Shown here: positions 7,123-14,822 of the stretch, piece after piece | How the letters are laid out: each line of letters begins with the position of its first letter | How positions within the stretch are numbered: position 1 is the first letter of the stretch | Source: UBA1195 sp045598025 | Lineage (GTDB): Bacteria > Bacteroidota > Bacteroidia > Bacteroidales > WCHB1-69 | Direction of reading: 5' to 3' | DNA: 28,427 nt | Assembly (NCBI GenBank): GCA_045598025.1 | Contig: JAZLLH010000041.1 | Coordinates: forward strand, 1 to 28,427 | Program-made: the position numbers and the translations under genes | The notes under the pieces: generated by a model | Databases searched by the model: none | What the model was told of the DNA's origin: nothing | Seen by the model: the letters and a program-made list of their open reading frames with translations, nothing else

Positions 7123-8469
7123 TCATAGTTTCTTTCGCTGCCATTTTGCCTTCCGCAGATAGACGTAAGCAATGATTCCCATCAGCACATTGTAGACCCA
7201 TTCCGCTGTCCACACCCAAGCAATGGACAAGTATTGCGAAGTAAGATATATATACAGCACGTACAGCATAAGCACTCCAAATTCCAGCACCAGAGCTGCC
7301 AGCGTATTGCCCGTCCCTGAAACGGCCTCAAAAAACACCATGGCAACCGCCGAAACCAAAGTGGCAACTGCAATGACATAAATTGCCGGAATGGCCGCCC
7401 GGGCCAGCAATATATCCTCAGTAAACACCTGAGTGATTTGGAAAGGAAGCACCGACACCAGTAACACTAACGGCAAAGCGCTCAAAAAACTGTTTTTGGC
7501 GATTTTCCATAAAAGCGGCAGTACCTGATTTCCATTCCCTTCTCCGATTGTCCTACTGGTCAATGTATTGGCCGTAGCAGAAAAAGCAAAACCAGGAATA
7601 ATCAACACCAAATACACGCTCCTTACCAGGGATGAAACGCCAATGGACATTTCTCCCATTTTCTCAATGAGCACAAAAAACAAGAACCACGATCCAAACG
7701 AAAAAAGCCGCTGCAGCATGCTCGGAAAAGCCACGCCCAAAATACTCCCCAAAAGCGGAAGACGAATGCTGTGCCGTTGAAACAGAGCATAGGATCTCGG
7801 CACCGAGACAAAAGTGTACACCCAGAAAAAACAAAAAGCCGACACCTCCGCTGTCAACGATGCGAGAGCTGCACCGCCTACCCCCATTTGCGGGAGACCG
7901 AAATGCCCGAATATCAATCCATAGTCGAGAAAAATATTGACCACAGCCATAATCAGCGTGGAATAGGTAATGGCCCGCGTGTGGGAAATACCCACGAAAA
8001 AGGAACGGAACAAATAATTAAATACTACAAAAAATATTCCGAACTGCCTGTATCTTAAGTATTCAAAAGCTGATTCACGAATAGTGTCCGAGGCGATAAA
8101 GAAAGGAAGCAACTGTCCACTGCAGAAAAACAGCACTCCGAACAGCAACAAACCGAGACACAGTACGAAAAACACTCCATGGGCAAATACCTCACCTATT
8201 TGCTCAAAACAACCCTCCCCATACCGGCGGGCTACAAATATCTGTATTCCGACTGCAAATCCCATGGCCAAGGTCGTGAATACATAATAGTACAAGCCCG
8301 CCATCATGGACGCGCTGAGTTCTACTACTCCCACATGGCCCAAAAAGGCCGTATCCGTGAAGGTAATGACCGTCTGGGCCAGATTTCCCAGCATGATGGG
8401 GACTGCGATCCTCCATATTTCCTTGTCGGATACTGATAATGATGTTCTACTCCTTTTCATTTCCGTCAT
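7123..8469 (-). CDS. MATE-family multidrug/metabolite efflux transporter
   Basis: The protein has about twelve transmembrane helices arranged as two related halves. It opens with a MATE-like segment (IWRIAVPIMLGNLAQTVITF, then TDTAFLGHVG) and contains ARRYGEG after helix 2, as in NorM/DinF-type antiporters that use Na+ or H+ gradients. I chose the ATG at 8469 (MTEMKRSRTSL, 448 residues), which gives the usual family length. The longer frame to 8568 adds 33 lysine- and phenylalanine-rich residues unlike the family and would run into the divergent promoter region. ATG 8460 is an equally plausible alternative. The nitroreductase gene follows after 21 nt. Confidence 0.9.
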   Translation of the reverse strand: MTEMKRSRTSLSVSDKEIWRIAVPIMLGNLAQTVITFTDTAFLGHVGVVELSASMMAGLYYYVFTTLAMGFAVGIQIFVARRYGEGCFEQIGEVFAHGVFFVLCLGLLLFGVLFFCSGQLLPFFIASDTIRESAFEYLRYRQFGIFFVVFNYLFRSFFVGISHTRAITYSTLIMAVVNIFLDYGLIFGHFGLPQMGVGGAALASLTAEVSAFCFFWVYTFVSVPRSYALFQRHSIRLPLLGSILGVAFPSMLQRLFSFGSWFLFFVLIEKMGEMSIGVSSLVRSVYLVLIIPGFAFSATANTLTSRTIGEGNGNQVLPLLWKIAKNSFLSALPLVLLVSVLPFQITQVFTEDILLARAAIPAIYVIAVATLVSAVAMVFFEAVSGTGNTLAALVLEFGVLMLYVLYIYLTSQYLSIAWVWTAEWVYNVLMGIIAYVYLRKAKWQRKKL

Positions 8470-8556
8470 AACGAAAACGAAAGGAAATTTATTTTTCAAA
8501 TGTTCCTTCTTGAGAAAATTTACTTTTTTTTGCTTTTGGCCTTTTTCCGTAAAATA

Positions 8557-8594
8557 AAAAAGTACCATTTACGTTGTAAAGGACAGTAATTTTT
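8557..8594. promoter_or_regulatory. Weak divergent promoter region between MATE and MORN-repeat genes
   Basis: On the minus strand TACTTTTT (8557-8564), and on the plus strand TAATTTTT (8587-8594), resemble TAnnTTTG but lack the final G. They are the best candidates in this AT-rich gap for the divergent genes on either side. Confidence 0.3.
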
Positions 8595-8614
8595 TTTCAA
8601 ATTTAAAACATTCT

Positions 8615-9910
8615 ATGAAAGCTCGTTATCTATTCATCGTCCTGATTTGCTATTGCTGCATGCCTTTATCTGCCCAATATCAGATTGATTATTGGGACAA
8701 TGGGAAGAAAAAACAAGAAGGACGGCTCATCAATGATCTGGAAGACAGTGTGTGGACCTACTATCACGCCAATGGAAACAAATCCAGCGAAGGCGCGTAC
8801 CGACAAGGAGAAAAAATCGGTATATGGAAATCCTGGCACTACAACGGCAACATCTCTTCCATACTGGACTTCCAAACCGGAAATTACCAGAGTTGGTACA
8901 AAGAAGGCGGCATGGAATGTGAAGGTAAACTTGTTGACGGACATAAAGAAGGGCACTGGACTTTCTATCACAAAAACGGAAAAATCAGCAAGACATGTAC
9001 CTACCGCCAGGATTCTTTGGAAGGAAAATGCGAAGAATTTTATGATAACGGAGTCCGTTCCTTTGAGGGAAACTATGTGGACAACAAACTCATAGGTATC
9101 GGACAATGGTGGTATGAAACAGGAAAACTCGAAATGCAGGGAATTTCCAAAAACGGACTGCAAGACAGTATCTGGCATTTTTATTATTCCAACGGACAAT
9201 TGGGAAGCGTCGGCAGCTTTTCCAACGGATTACAGGAGGGCAAATGGCTGTACTACTACGAAACCGGTGAAAAGTGGAAAGAAGGCTCCTTTGTCAATGG
9301 CAAACGCGAAAAACAATGGACGGCTTGGTACGAAGACGGGAAAAAACAACGGGAAGGCAGCTTCGAAAACGATAAGGAAAGTGGCATGTGGACATCCTGG
9401 TATCAAAACGGCCGTAAAGAAAATGTCGGGTATTTCAAAGAAGGGAAAATGTGCCTCACCTGGACCGGATGGTATGAAAACGGAAACACCAGGTATACCG
9501 CTCAATATACGGACGACAACAAGAACGGAAACTTCGTTTCCTATTGGGAAAACGGAGTGGTAAATCAGCGCGGTATGTACAAAAAAGGCGTGAAGAACGG
9601 CAAATGGGAATATTATACAGAAAACGGCAGACCTTTGGAAAGCGGTGCCTACAAGAATGACAAAAAGAATGGAACCTGGACTTTCTACGGCAAACAGGGC
9701 TACATTTCCCGCACCCAGACTTTCAAATCCGACCTTCCGGACGGAAAGTGGACGGAATATACTCCGCAAGGCGGCATCGTAGCTGAAGGCTATTACAAAA
9801 ACGCCGTCAAGACCGGCACCTGGACCTATTACAACAAAGGGGGAATCTCCTACCAGGTACAATATGAAAATGGATTGAAATCCAATGTAATACAAGGTGG
9901 AAAGAAATAG
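8615..9910 (+). CDS. Secreted MORN-variant (YwqK-type) repeat protein
   Basis: A signal peptide (MKARYLFIVLICYCCMPLSAQ) is followed by an almost uninterrupted array of about 17 repeats of roughly 23 residues over residues 22-425. The core of each is W-x-x-(Y/W)-Y-x-x-NG...EG-x-(Y/F). These are MORN-variant repeats, often labelled antitoxin YwqK in databases although toxin neutralisation is not a general property. Such arrays form extended beta-hairpin solenoids and are common in Bacteroidetes. There is no lipobox and no T9SS sorting domain, so periplasmic location is most likely. rimO starts 2 nt after its stop and cyuA follows, suggesting a three-gene transcript. The binding partner is unknown. 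Confidence 0.85.
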   Translation: MKARYLFIVLICYCCMPLSAQYQIDYWDNGKKKQEGRLINDLEDSVWTYYHANGNKSSEGAYRQGEKIGIWKSWHYNGNISSILDFQTGNYQSWYKEGGMECEGKLVDGHKEGHWTFYHKNGKISKTCTYRQDSLEGKCEEFYDNGVRSFEGNYVDNKLIGIGQWWYETGKLEMQGISKNGLQDSIWHFYYSNGQLGSVGSFSNGLQEGKWLYYYETGEKWKEGSFVNGKREKQWTAWYEDGKKQREGSFENDKESGMWTSWYQNGRKENVGYFKEGKMCLTWTGWYENGNTRYTAQYTDDNKNGNFVSYWENGVVNQRGMYKKGVKNGKWEYYTENGRPLESGAYKNDKKNGTWTFYGKQGYISRTQTFKSDLPDGKWTEYTPQGGIVAEGYYKNAVKTGTWTYYNKGGISYQVQYENGLKSNVIQGGKK

Positions 9911-9912
9911 AT

Positions 9913-11259
9913 ATGCTCACACTTGGAAATTTTGTAGTCCGCAGTTCCCGACCTGTCCCCAACCATAAAATAGAAGGCAGCGTCCGTATCATCACTTTGG
10001 GATGCGACAAAAATACTGTAGATTCCGAACAATTGGCCGCCCAACTTGCCGCCAACGGTTTTGATGTGGTACATCAGTCTGAAAAACACTGTCCCATTAC
10101 CATTATCAATACCTGCGGATTCATCAGTGATTCCAAATTGCAGTCTATTGAAACCATTCTGGAATGCATAGAAGCAAAAAAAAGAGCAGAAATTCATACC
10201 CTGATTGTATTCGGGTGCCTTTCCCAGCGTTATAAAAAAGAACTTGAAGAGGAAATGCCCGAAGTGGATGCCTGGTTCGGTGTCAATGCGCTGCGATCCG
10301 TTTTGTCCTATCTACAGGCCGAAATTCACACCCAACTGCTGACAGAACGCCGATTGAGCACACCTTCCCACTATGCTTACCTGAAAATATCCGAAGGATG
10401 CAATCACGGATGTGCATACTGCGCTATTCCGCTGATACGGGGAAGGCATACCTCAAAACCCATGGATATGATTCTGGAAGAGGCGCGCATCCTTTTGGAG
10501 AGAGGATGCAAGGAACTGATTCTGGTGGCCCAGGATCTGACCGCCTACGGCATTGATCTGTACAAAAAACAGAGTCTGCCCAAATTGCTGGACTCCCTGG
10601 CCCAGCTTCCACAGCATCCGTGGATTCGTCTGCACTACACCTATCCTAACCATTTCCCATTGGAAATACTGGATATCATGAAAGAGTATCCGCATATCTG
10701 CCGATACCTTGACATGCCGCTGCAACATATTGACGATGATATTCTCCAATCCATGGGAAGACACATCACCGGAGACGAAATCCGACGTTTGACGGACACT
10801 ATTCGGCAGCGCATTCCGGATATTGCTCTGCGGACCTCTCTGATTGTAGGTTATCCGGGTGAAACAAAGAAAAAATTTCAAAGTCTGCTTTCGTTCGTAA
10901 AAGAAACACGTTTCGACCGTTTGGGTGTCTTCACGTATTCCCATGAGGAAGGAACGCCTGCTTTCCAATTGAAAGACAGCATCTCCCAAATTGAGAAAGA
11001 AAGACGGAAGGAGGAAATCATGTGGGAGCAGCAAACTATCTCCTTGGAAAAGAACAAGGAAAAAATCGGACAGGACCTGCAGGTTCTCATTGATTCCAAG
11101 ACAGCTGCTCATTACATCGGCCGTACCCAGTACGACTCTCCCGAAGTGGACAATTGCGTGCTGCTGTCCCGAAAAAATAAACCCTGCGAAATCGGAAACT
11201 TCCACACTGTCCGCATCACCAAGGCCGAAGATTTTGAATTGAAAGGACATATCGTTTAA
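9913..11259 (+). CDS. rimO: Ribosomal protein S12 methylthiotransferase RimO
   Basis: RimO is a radical-SAM enzyme that adds a methylthio group to the conserved aspartate of ribosomal protein S12. The 448-residue product has the full layout. The N-terminal UPF0004 domain holds LGCDKNTVDSE with auxiliary-cluster cysteines C31, C68 and C102. The radical-SAM motif CNHGCAYC places C163, C167 and C170, followed by AIPLIRGRH. A C-terminal TRAM domain spans about residues 385-448. The CDKN(T)VDSE signature separates it from MiaB, which is also present in this window at 22628. About 20 residues precede the usual first strand, so a later start is conceivable, but no better ATG is in frame. It is packed between the MORN-repeat gene (2 nt) and cyuA (11 nt). 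Confidence 0.95.
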   Translation: MLTLGNFVVRSSRPVPNHKIEGSVRIITLGCDKNTVDSEQLAAQLAANGFDVVHQSEKHCPITIINTCGFISDSKLQSIETILECIEAKKRAEIHTLIVFGCLSQRYKKELEEEMPEVDAWFGVNALRSVLSYLQAEIHTQLLTERRLSTPSHYAYLKISEGCNHGCAYCAIPLIRGRHTSKPMDMILEEARILLERGCKELILVAQDLTAYGIDLYKKQSLPKLLDSLAQLPQHPWIRLHYTYPNHFPLEILDIMKEYPHICRYLDMPLQHIDDDILQSMGRHITGDEIRRLTDTIRQRIPDIALRTSLIVGYPGETKKKFQSLLSFVKETRFDRLGVFTYSHEEGTPAFQLKDSISQIEKERRKEEIMWEQQTISLEKNKEKIGQDLQVLIDSKTAAHYIGRTQYDSPEVDNCVLLSRKNKPCEIGNFHTVRITKAEDFELKGHIV

Positions 11260-11270
11260 CCCTCCTATCT

Positions 11271-12551
11271 ATGACAAAAAAAGAAAAAGATCAAATCATA
11301 ACTCTCATCCAGAATGAAGTCGTACCAGCCATCGGCTGCACAGAACCTATCGCTGTTGCCCTGGCAACAGCCAAGGCCAAGGAAGTGCTCGGAGATATGC
11401 CGGAAAAAATTCTGGTGTTACTGAGTTCCAATATGCTGAAAAACGCCATGGGCGTGGGTATACCGGGAACAGACATGATTGGCCTGCCCATTGCTGTCGC
11501 ATTGGGCGCATTGATAGGAAAATCCGATTATCAGCTGGAAGTGCTGAAAGATACCTGTCCCGAAGCGGTGGAAACCGCCAAAGCGTACATTCTGGAAAAA
11601 CGCATCCGTATCCTCCACAAAAAAAACGCCCCCAACAAACTATACATCGAAGTGGATTGCCACAAGGGAGATGACAGTGCCAAAGTCATTATCAGCGGTT
11701 CGCACACGCATTTTTCCTTCATTTCCAAAAACGACCACATCCTATTGGAAGAAGAGCCCGGACAAACCGCTTCAATGAAACAGGAAACGGTACCGTTGAA
11801 TTTCCGCCGTGTATACGATTTTTCCATGAAAACACCCGTCAATGACCTCCGCTTTATACTGAAAACAGTGGAACTGAACAAAAGAGCAGCTGAAATTGCT
11901 TTGAAAGGACATTACGGACACGAATTAGGGAAAACCATACATGGACTGCACCGCAGGGACTTTTTCGGGCGCAGTCTTTACGCCAAAATTCTGGCCTATA
12001 CATCCGCTGCCTGCGATGCTCGCATGGCCGGAGCCCAAATTCCCGTCATGAGCAATTCCGGAAGCGGAAACCAGGGCATTGCTGCCACGCTTCCCGTGTG
12101 GGTATATGCTCATCGGAAGCGTGTGAAACAGGAAAAATTAATCCGCGCGCTGATTCTCAGCCATTTGACAGTTATCTATATCAAACAGAGTTTCGGCAGA
12201 CTTTCCGCACTCTGCGGCTGCGTGGTTGCTGCCACGGGTTCAGCCTGCGGAATGACCTACCTGATGGGCGGAACTTACGAACAGATTACATACGCCATCA
12301 AGAATATGATTGCCAATATTACCGGCATGCTTTGTGATGGAGCCAAACCCAGTTGTTCCCTGAAAGTTACCACCGGTGTTTCCACCGCCATCTTTTCCGC
12401 CATCCTGGCAGTTGAAGGAAAATGTGTCTCATCGGAAGAAGGCATTATCGACAACGATGTGGATCAGTGCATACGCAATCTGGTAAATATCGGCACCCAG
12501 GGCATGTCCGGAACCGACCAGTGCATCCTGGACATCATGACAAACAAATAA
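11271..12551 (+). CDS. cyuA: L-cysteine desulfidase (CyuA/UPF0597, serine dehydratase alpha-like)
   Basis: The 426-residue protein belongs to the CyuA/YhaM family, [4Fe-4S] enzymes that break L-cysteine into pyruvate, ammonia and sulfide. The GCTEP motif (C23, proposed catalytic base) is present. Residues C315, C355 and C362 show the spacing of the cluster ligands described for the archaeal homologue (40 and 7 residues apart). SNSGSGNQGIAATLPV around residues 261-276 is a family hallmark. Older annotations call this serine dehydratase subunit alpha. It follows rimO by 11 nt, so sulfide or iron-sulfur metabolism may link the two. Its 3' end overlaps, antisense, a lipoprotein-gene remnant. Confidence 0.88.
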   Translation: MTKKEKDQIITLIQNEVVPAIGCTEPIAVALATAKAKEVLGDMPEKILVLLSSNMLKNAMGVGIPGTDMIGLPIAVALGALIGKSDYQLEVLKDTCPEAVETAKAYILEKRIRILHKKNAPNKLYIEVDCHKGDDSAKVIISGSHTHFSFISKNDHILLEEEPGQTASMKQETVPLNFRRVYDFSMKTPVNDLRFILKTVELNKRAAEIALKGHYGHELGKTIHGLHRRDFFGRSLYAKILAYTSAACDARMAGAQIPVMSNSGSGNQGIAATLPVWVYAHRKRVKQEKLIRALILSHLTVIYIKQSFGRLSALCGCVVAATGSACGMTYLMGGTYEQITYAIKNMIANITGMLCDGAKPSCSLKVTTGVSTAIFSAILAVEGKCVSSEEGIIDNDVDQCIRNLVNIGTQGMSGTDQCILDIMTNK

Positions 12552-12670
12552 ACAGACGGAATCTGGATAACGTTGCTACTTTCATTTGAATTGTTGACTT
12601 CTTCCTTTTGACAAGCAACAAGCAGACACGTCAATGCTGCTGAGATTGAAAATAATGTTTTTTGTTTCAT
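12552..12670 (-). pseudogene. 5' remnant of a small lipoprotein gene (signal peptide and lipobox only)
   Basis: From the ATG at 12668-12670 the minus strand encodes MKQKTLFSISAALTCLLVAC, a textbook lipoprotein signal with the acylated cysteine at residue 20, then a polar linker QKEEVNNSNESSN as seen after many Bacteroidetes lipoboxes. A good -7 box lies at 12695-12702. After about 40 residues the frame runs into sequence antisense to the end of cyuA, continuing to a stop at 12464; that tail reads as the shadow of cyuA codons. I infer a gene truncated by deletion, but a functional 68-residue lipoprotein (12464-12670) cannot be excluded. Confidence 0.5.
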
Positions 12671-12694
12671 TTGGATGAGATTTAAAATTCAATG

Positions 12695-12702
12695 CAAAAA
12701 TA
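12695..12702 (-). promoter_or_regulatory. -7 box of the lipoprotein remnant
   Basis: TATTTTTG on the minus strand fits TAnnTTTG and is followed by CAT. The distance to the ATG at 12670 is 24 nt, as for other promoters in this window. Confidence 0.5.
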
Positions 12703-12802
12703 ATCATTTTTATAAATGAAATTTCTCATTTATAAAAAAATAACAGTAGTTAATTATTTGAATTATAGCGTAATTAATACTCTTCTTACGAAAATCGACT
12801 AC

Positions 12803-14758
12803 TTACCTCTTCAGAAAGGCTTTCAGCAAAATACGCAAGTCGGTACGAATACGGTAATCTTTGGCATACAGGCTATTTACGCGAGCTATCATTTCCGGTG
12901 TAAGCGTCTGCCGCACAAATGATGTCGTATAGAAAATTCCTTCCTTGAGGGGCGGCAGGGCAGCGACATCTGGCTGGGGATGATAACCGACCCAAGTCTT
13001 GTTGTTTTTCAGTACAGCGACCAATTCTCTGTAAAAATCGGCTTTCCGACGAATCCACAAAAGAAAGAAAGGGGAAAAAACAAACAACAGAAAGGTGACG
13101 ACCAGATCAAAGACTCGCTTGCGGCGAAGATTTTCCTTTTTCCCTATGCTGTTGGCAGACAAGGTGTACACATCTCCTTCCACATGTATGGAATTGCTGC
13201 CGATAATATAAAGGCTCTCGGGAGGGGCTATCCTGTATTCCAACGGAAAATCCTGCAATTGTGACATTATGTTCATGATCTGCATAGTGGAAATATCTTT
13301 CCCGCAAAATACAATTTCATTAATCTTGTATATTTCTATCACTTCACGGATTTGGGATATATTTCCTATGAAAACCGTCCCTTCCGTCCGAAAATCTTTG
13401 TCCGGATGTACCTTTCCTATCAATTCCTGCTTCATCGACATCATCGGCAACAGTCTGGCCACCCTTTCCGTTTCCTCCTCCTTCCCGACAAGCAACTGCC
13501 GTTTGACGGACATGTCTCCTACAGGATAATTTTTCAGATGCATGCATCCGATAATCAGACGCAATATGTTTGTCGCTACCAGAACATATGCACAGCCTAT
13601 CAGGAGCACTGCCCGTGAAAACCTCAGCTGTTCTCCCAACAGAGCATAGGCCAACAGCAGGACCACTCCACCCAATACCACCCCTTGATTTACCCTCTTC
13701 ATGGACACCGGTGTACGGTACGCATTTTTCAAACGGAGACAACACACCCAAACCAAGGCATAGATGGGAAGTACAATCCAACGATATTCGGGAGGAAAAC
13801 AGCTTCCTCTGGATGCCAGCACATGATGCTCCCAACCGGCAGATATTCCAAACAGGCCTCCGTAAATAACCAGCAGGTCGAGCAAAGGCACCAGTATTTT
13901 CAAAAACACCCGTCGGACAATGGCCAACGAAGCCCGAAACCAAATGGCAATATTGATAATCCAATTGAAAATCCGTGCATTTTTCTGAGAAAAATGTTTT
14001 TTGGCGAAAATCTGCATGGCCTGATAAAATACAACCACATAGTTGACACTGCTCTTCTTGGTGCTTTCGCCTTTATAATGGATGATTCGGGTCAAGGGGT
14101 AGTAATAATTTTTATATCCCCCCAAAATGACGCGGTACGACAAGTCTATGTCTTCCCCATACATGAAAAACGTCTCATCCAGCAAACCTATCTGGTCCAG
14201 TACGGATTTCCGCATCAGCATGAAAGCCCCCGGCAACACTTCAACAGAATGAATCTGATCCGGGTCGAGGTATGTCAGATGATAACGCCCGAAACGCTTG
14301 GATTTCTTAAAAATCTTCGACAAGCCGAAAATCTTGTAAAAGGCTACATCCGGCAAGGGAAGGCCCCGCTTGGATTCCGGAAGATAACGACCCCTGCCGT
14401 CTATCATTTTTACACCCAAGGCTCCGGCATCCGGCGTATGATCCATGAAATCCAGGGTTTTGACAAAAGTATCGGACTGTACGATGGTATCCGGATTCAA
14501 CAACAGCACATATTCGCCTTCCGACAAACGGATAGCCTGATTGTTGGCTTTGGCAAAACCCACATTCTCCTCATTGGCAATTACCTTGACATCCGGGAAA
14601 TGCCGATGCAGCATTTCCAACGAATTGTCCACCGAATGGTTATCAACGACAAACACCTCCACATCTATTCCCTTCGAAGCTTCCTGCACCGAACGCAGAC
14701 ACTGCTCCAGAAAATAGGCAACATTATAATTGACAATGACAACGCTTAACTTGGCCAT
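12803..14758 (-). CDS. GT2 glycosyltransferase fused to a degenerate polyprenyl-phosphate sugar-transferase-like module
   Basis: Residues 1-240 are a GT2 (GT-A fold) glycosyltransferase related to rhamnosyltransferases: SVVIVNYN at the start, VVDN at 37-40, the metal-site NPD at 88-90, and GEDIDLSYR at 201-209. About four hydrophobic helices lie between residues 280 and 405. Residues ~415-530 look like the Rossmann-type domain of WbaP/WcaJ-type initiating transferases. Residues ~545-651 resemble their C-terminal catalytic module: KRVFD then a membrane helix (551-569), then KTWVGY and a C-terminal FVRQTLTPEM segment. The typical catalytic stretch (FxIxKFRTM, followed by an acidic pair, and SLVGPRP) is missing or strongly altered. 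It probably acts in capsule, O-antigen or glycoprotein synthesis at the inner membrane. It is transcribed alone from a promoter 17 nt upstream. Confidence 0.8.
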   Translation of the reverse strand: MAKLSVVIVNYNVAYFLEQCLRSVQEASKGIDVEVFVVDNHSVDNSLEMLHRHFPDVKVIANEENVGFAKANNQAIRLSEGEYVLLLNPDTIVQSDTFVKTLDFMDHTPDAGALGVKMIDGRGRYLPESKRGLPLPDVAFYKIFGLSKIFKKSKRFGRYHLTYLDPDQIHSVEVLPGAFMLMRKSVLDQIGLLDETFFMYGEDIDLSYRVILGGYKNYYYPLTRIIHYKGESTKKSSVNYVVVFYQAMQIFAKKHFSQKNARIFNWIINIAIWFRASLAIVRRVFLKILVPLLDLLVIYGGLFGISAGWEHHVLASRGSCFPPEYRWIVLPIYALVWVCCLRLKNAYRTPVSMKRVNQGVVLGGVVLLLAYALLGEQLRFSRAVLLIGCAYVLVATNILRLIIGCMHLKNYPVGDMSVKRQLLVGKEEETERVARLLPMMSMKQELIGKVHPDKDFRTEGTVFIGNISQIREVIEIYKINEIVFCGKDISTMQIMNIMSQLQDFPLEYRIAPPESLYIIGSNSIHVEGDVYTLSANSIGKKENLRRKRVFDLVVTFLLFVFSPFFLLWIRRKADFYRELVAVLKNNKTWVGYHPQPDVAALPPLKEGIFYTTSFVRQTLTPEMIARVNSLYAKDYRIRTDLRILLKAFLKR

Positions 14759-14775
14759 ACCTTTATTTCAAACTG

Positions 14776-14783
14776 CAAAAGTA
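14776..14783 (-). promoter_or_regulatory. -7 box of the GT2 fusion gene
   Basis: TACTTTTG on the minus strand, followed by CAG, matches TAnnTTTG and lies 17 nt upstream of the ATG at 14758, implying a leader of about 10 nt. It sits in the 64-nt gap after priA, so the glycosyltransferase is probably transcribed independently. Confidence 0.55.
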
Positions 14784-14822
14784 GTCATTTTTACAACATA
14801 CTGCACACATTCTCTTCCAAAC

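Noticed and set aside
8470..8568. 33-residue N-terminal extension of the MATE transporter
   Set aside because: It is Lys/Phe-rich, exceeds family length and overlaps the divergent promoter region.
8615..9910. Toxin-antitoxin antitoxin (YwqK label)
   Set aside because: No toxin gene is adjacent, the protein has a signal peptide, and the label comes from shared MORN-variant repeats rather than demonstrated function.
13685..14749. 354-codon open frame antisense to the GT2 fusion gene
   Set aside because: The GT2 motifs are unambiguous on the minus strand, and the antisense product has shadow-like composition.
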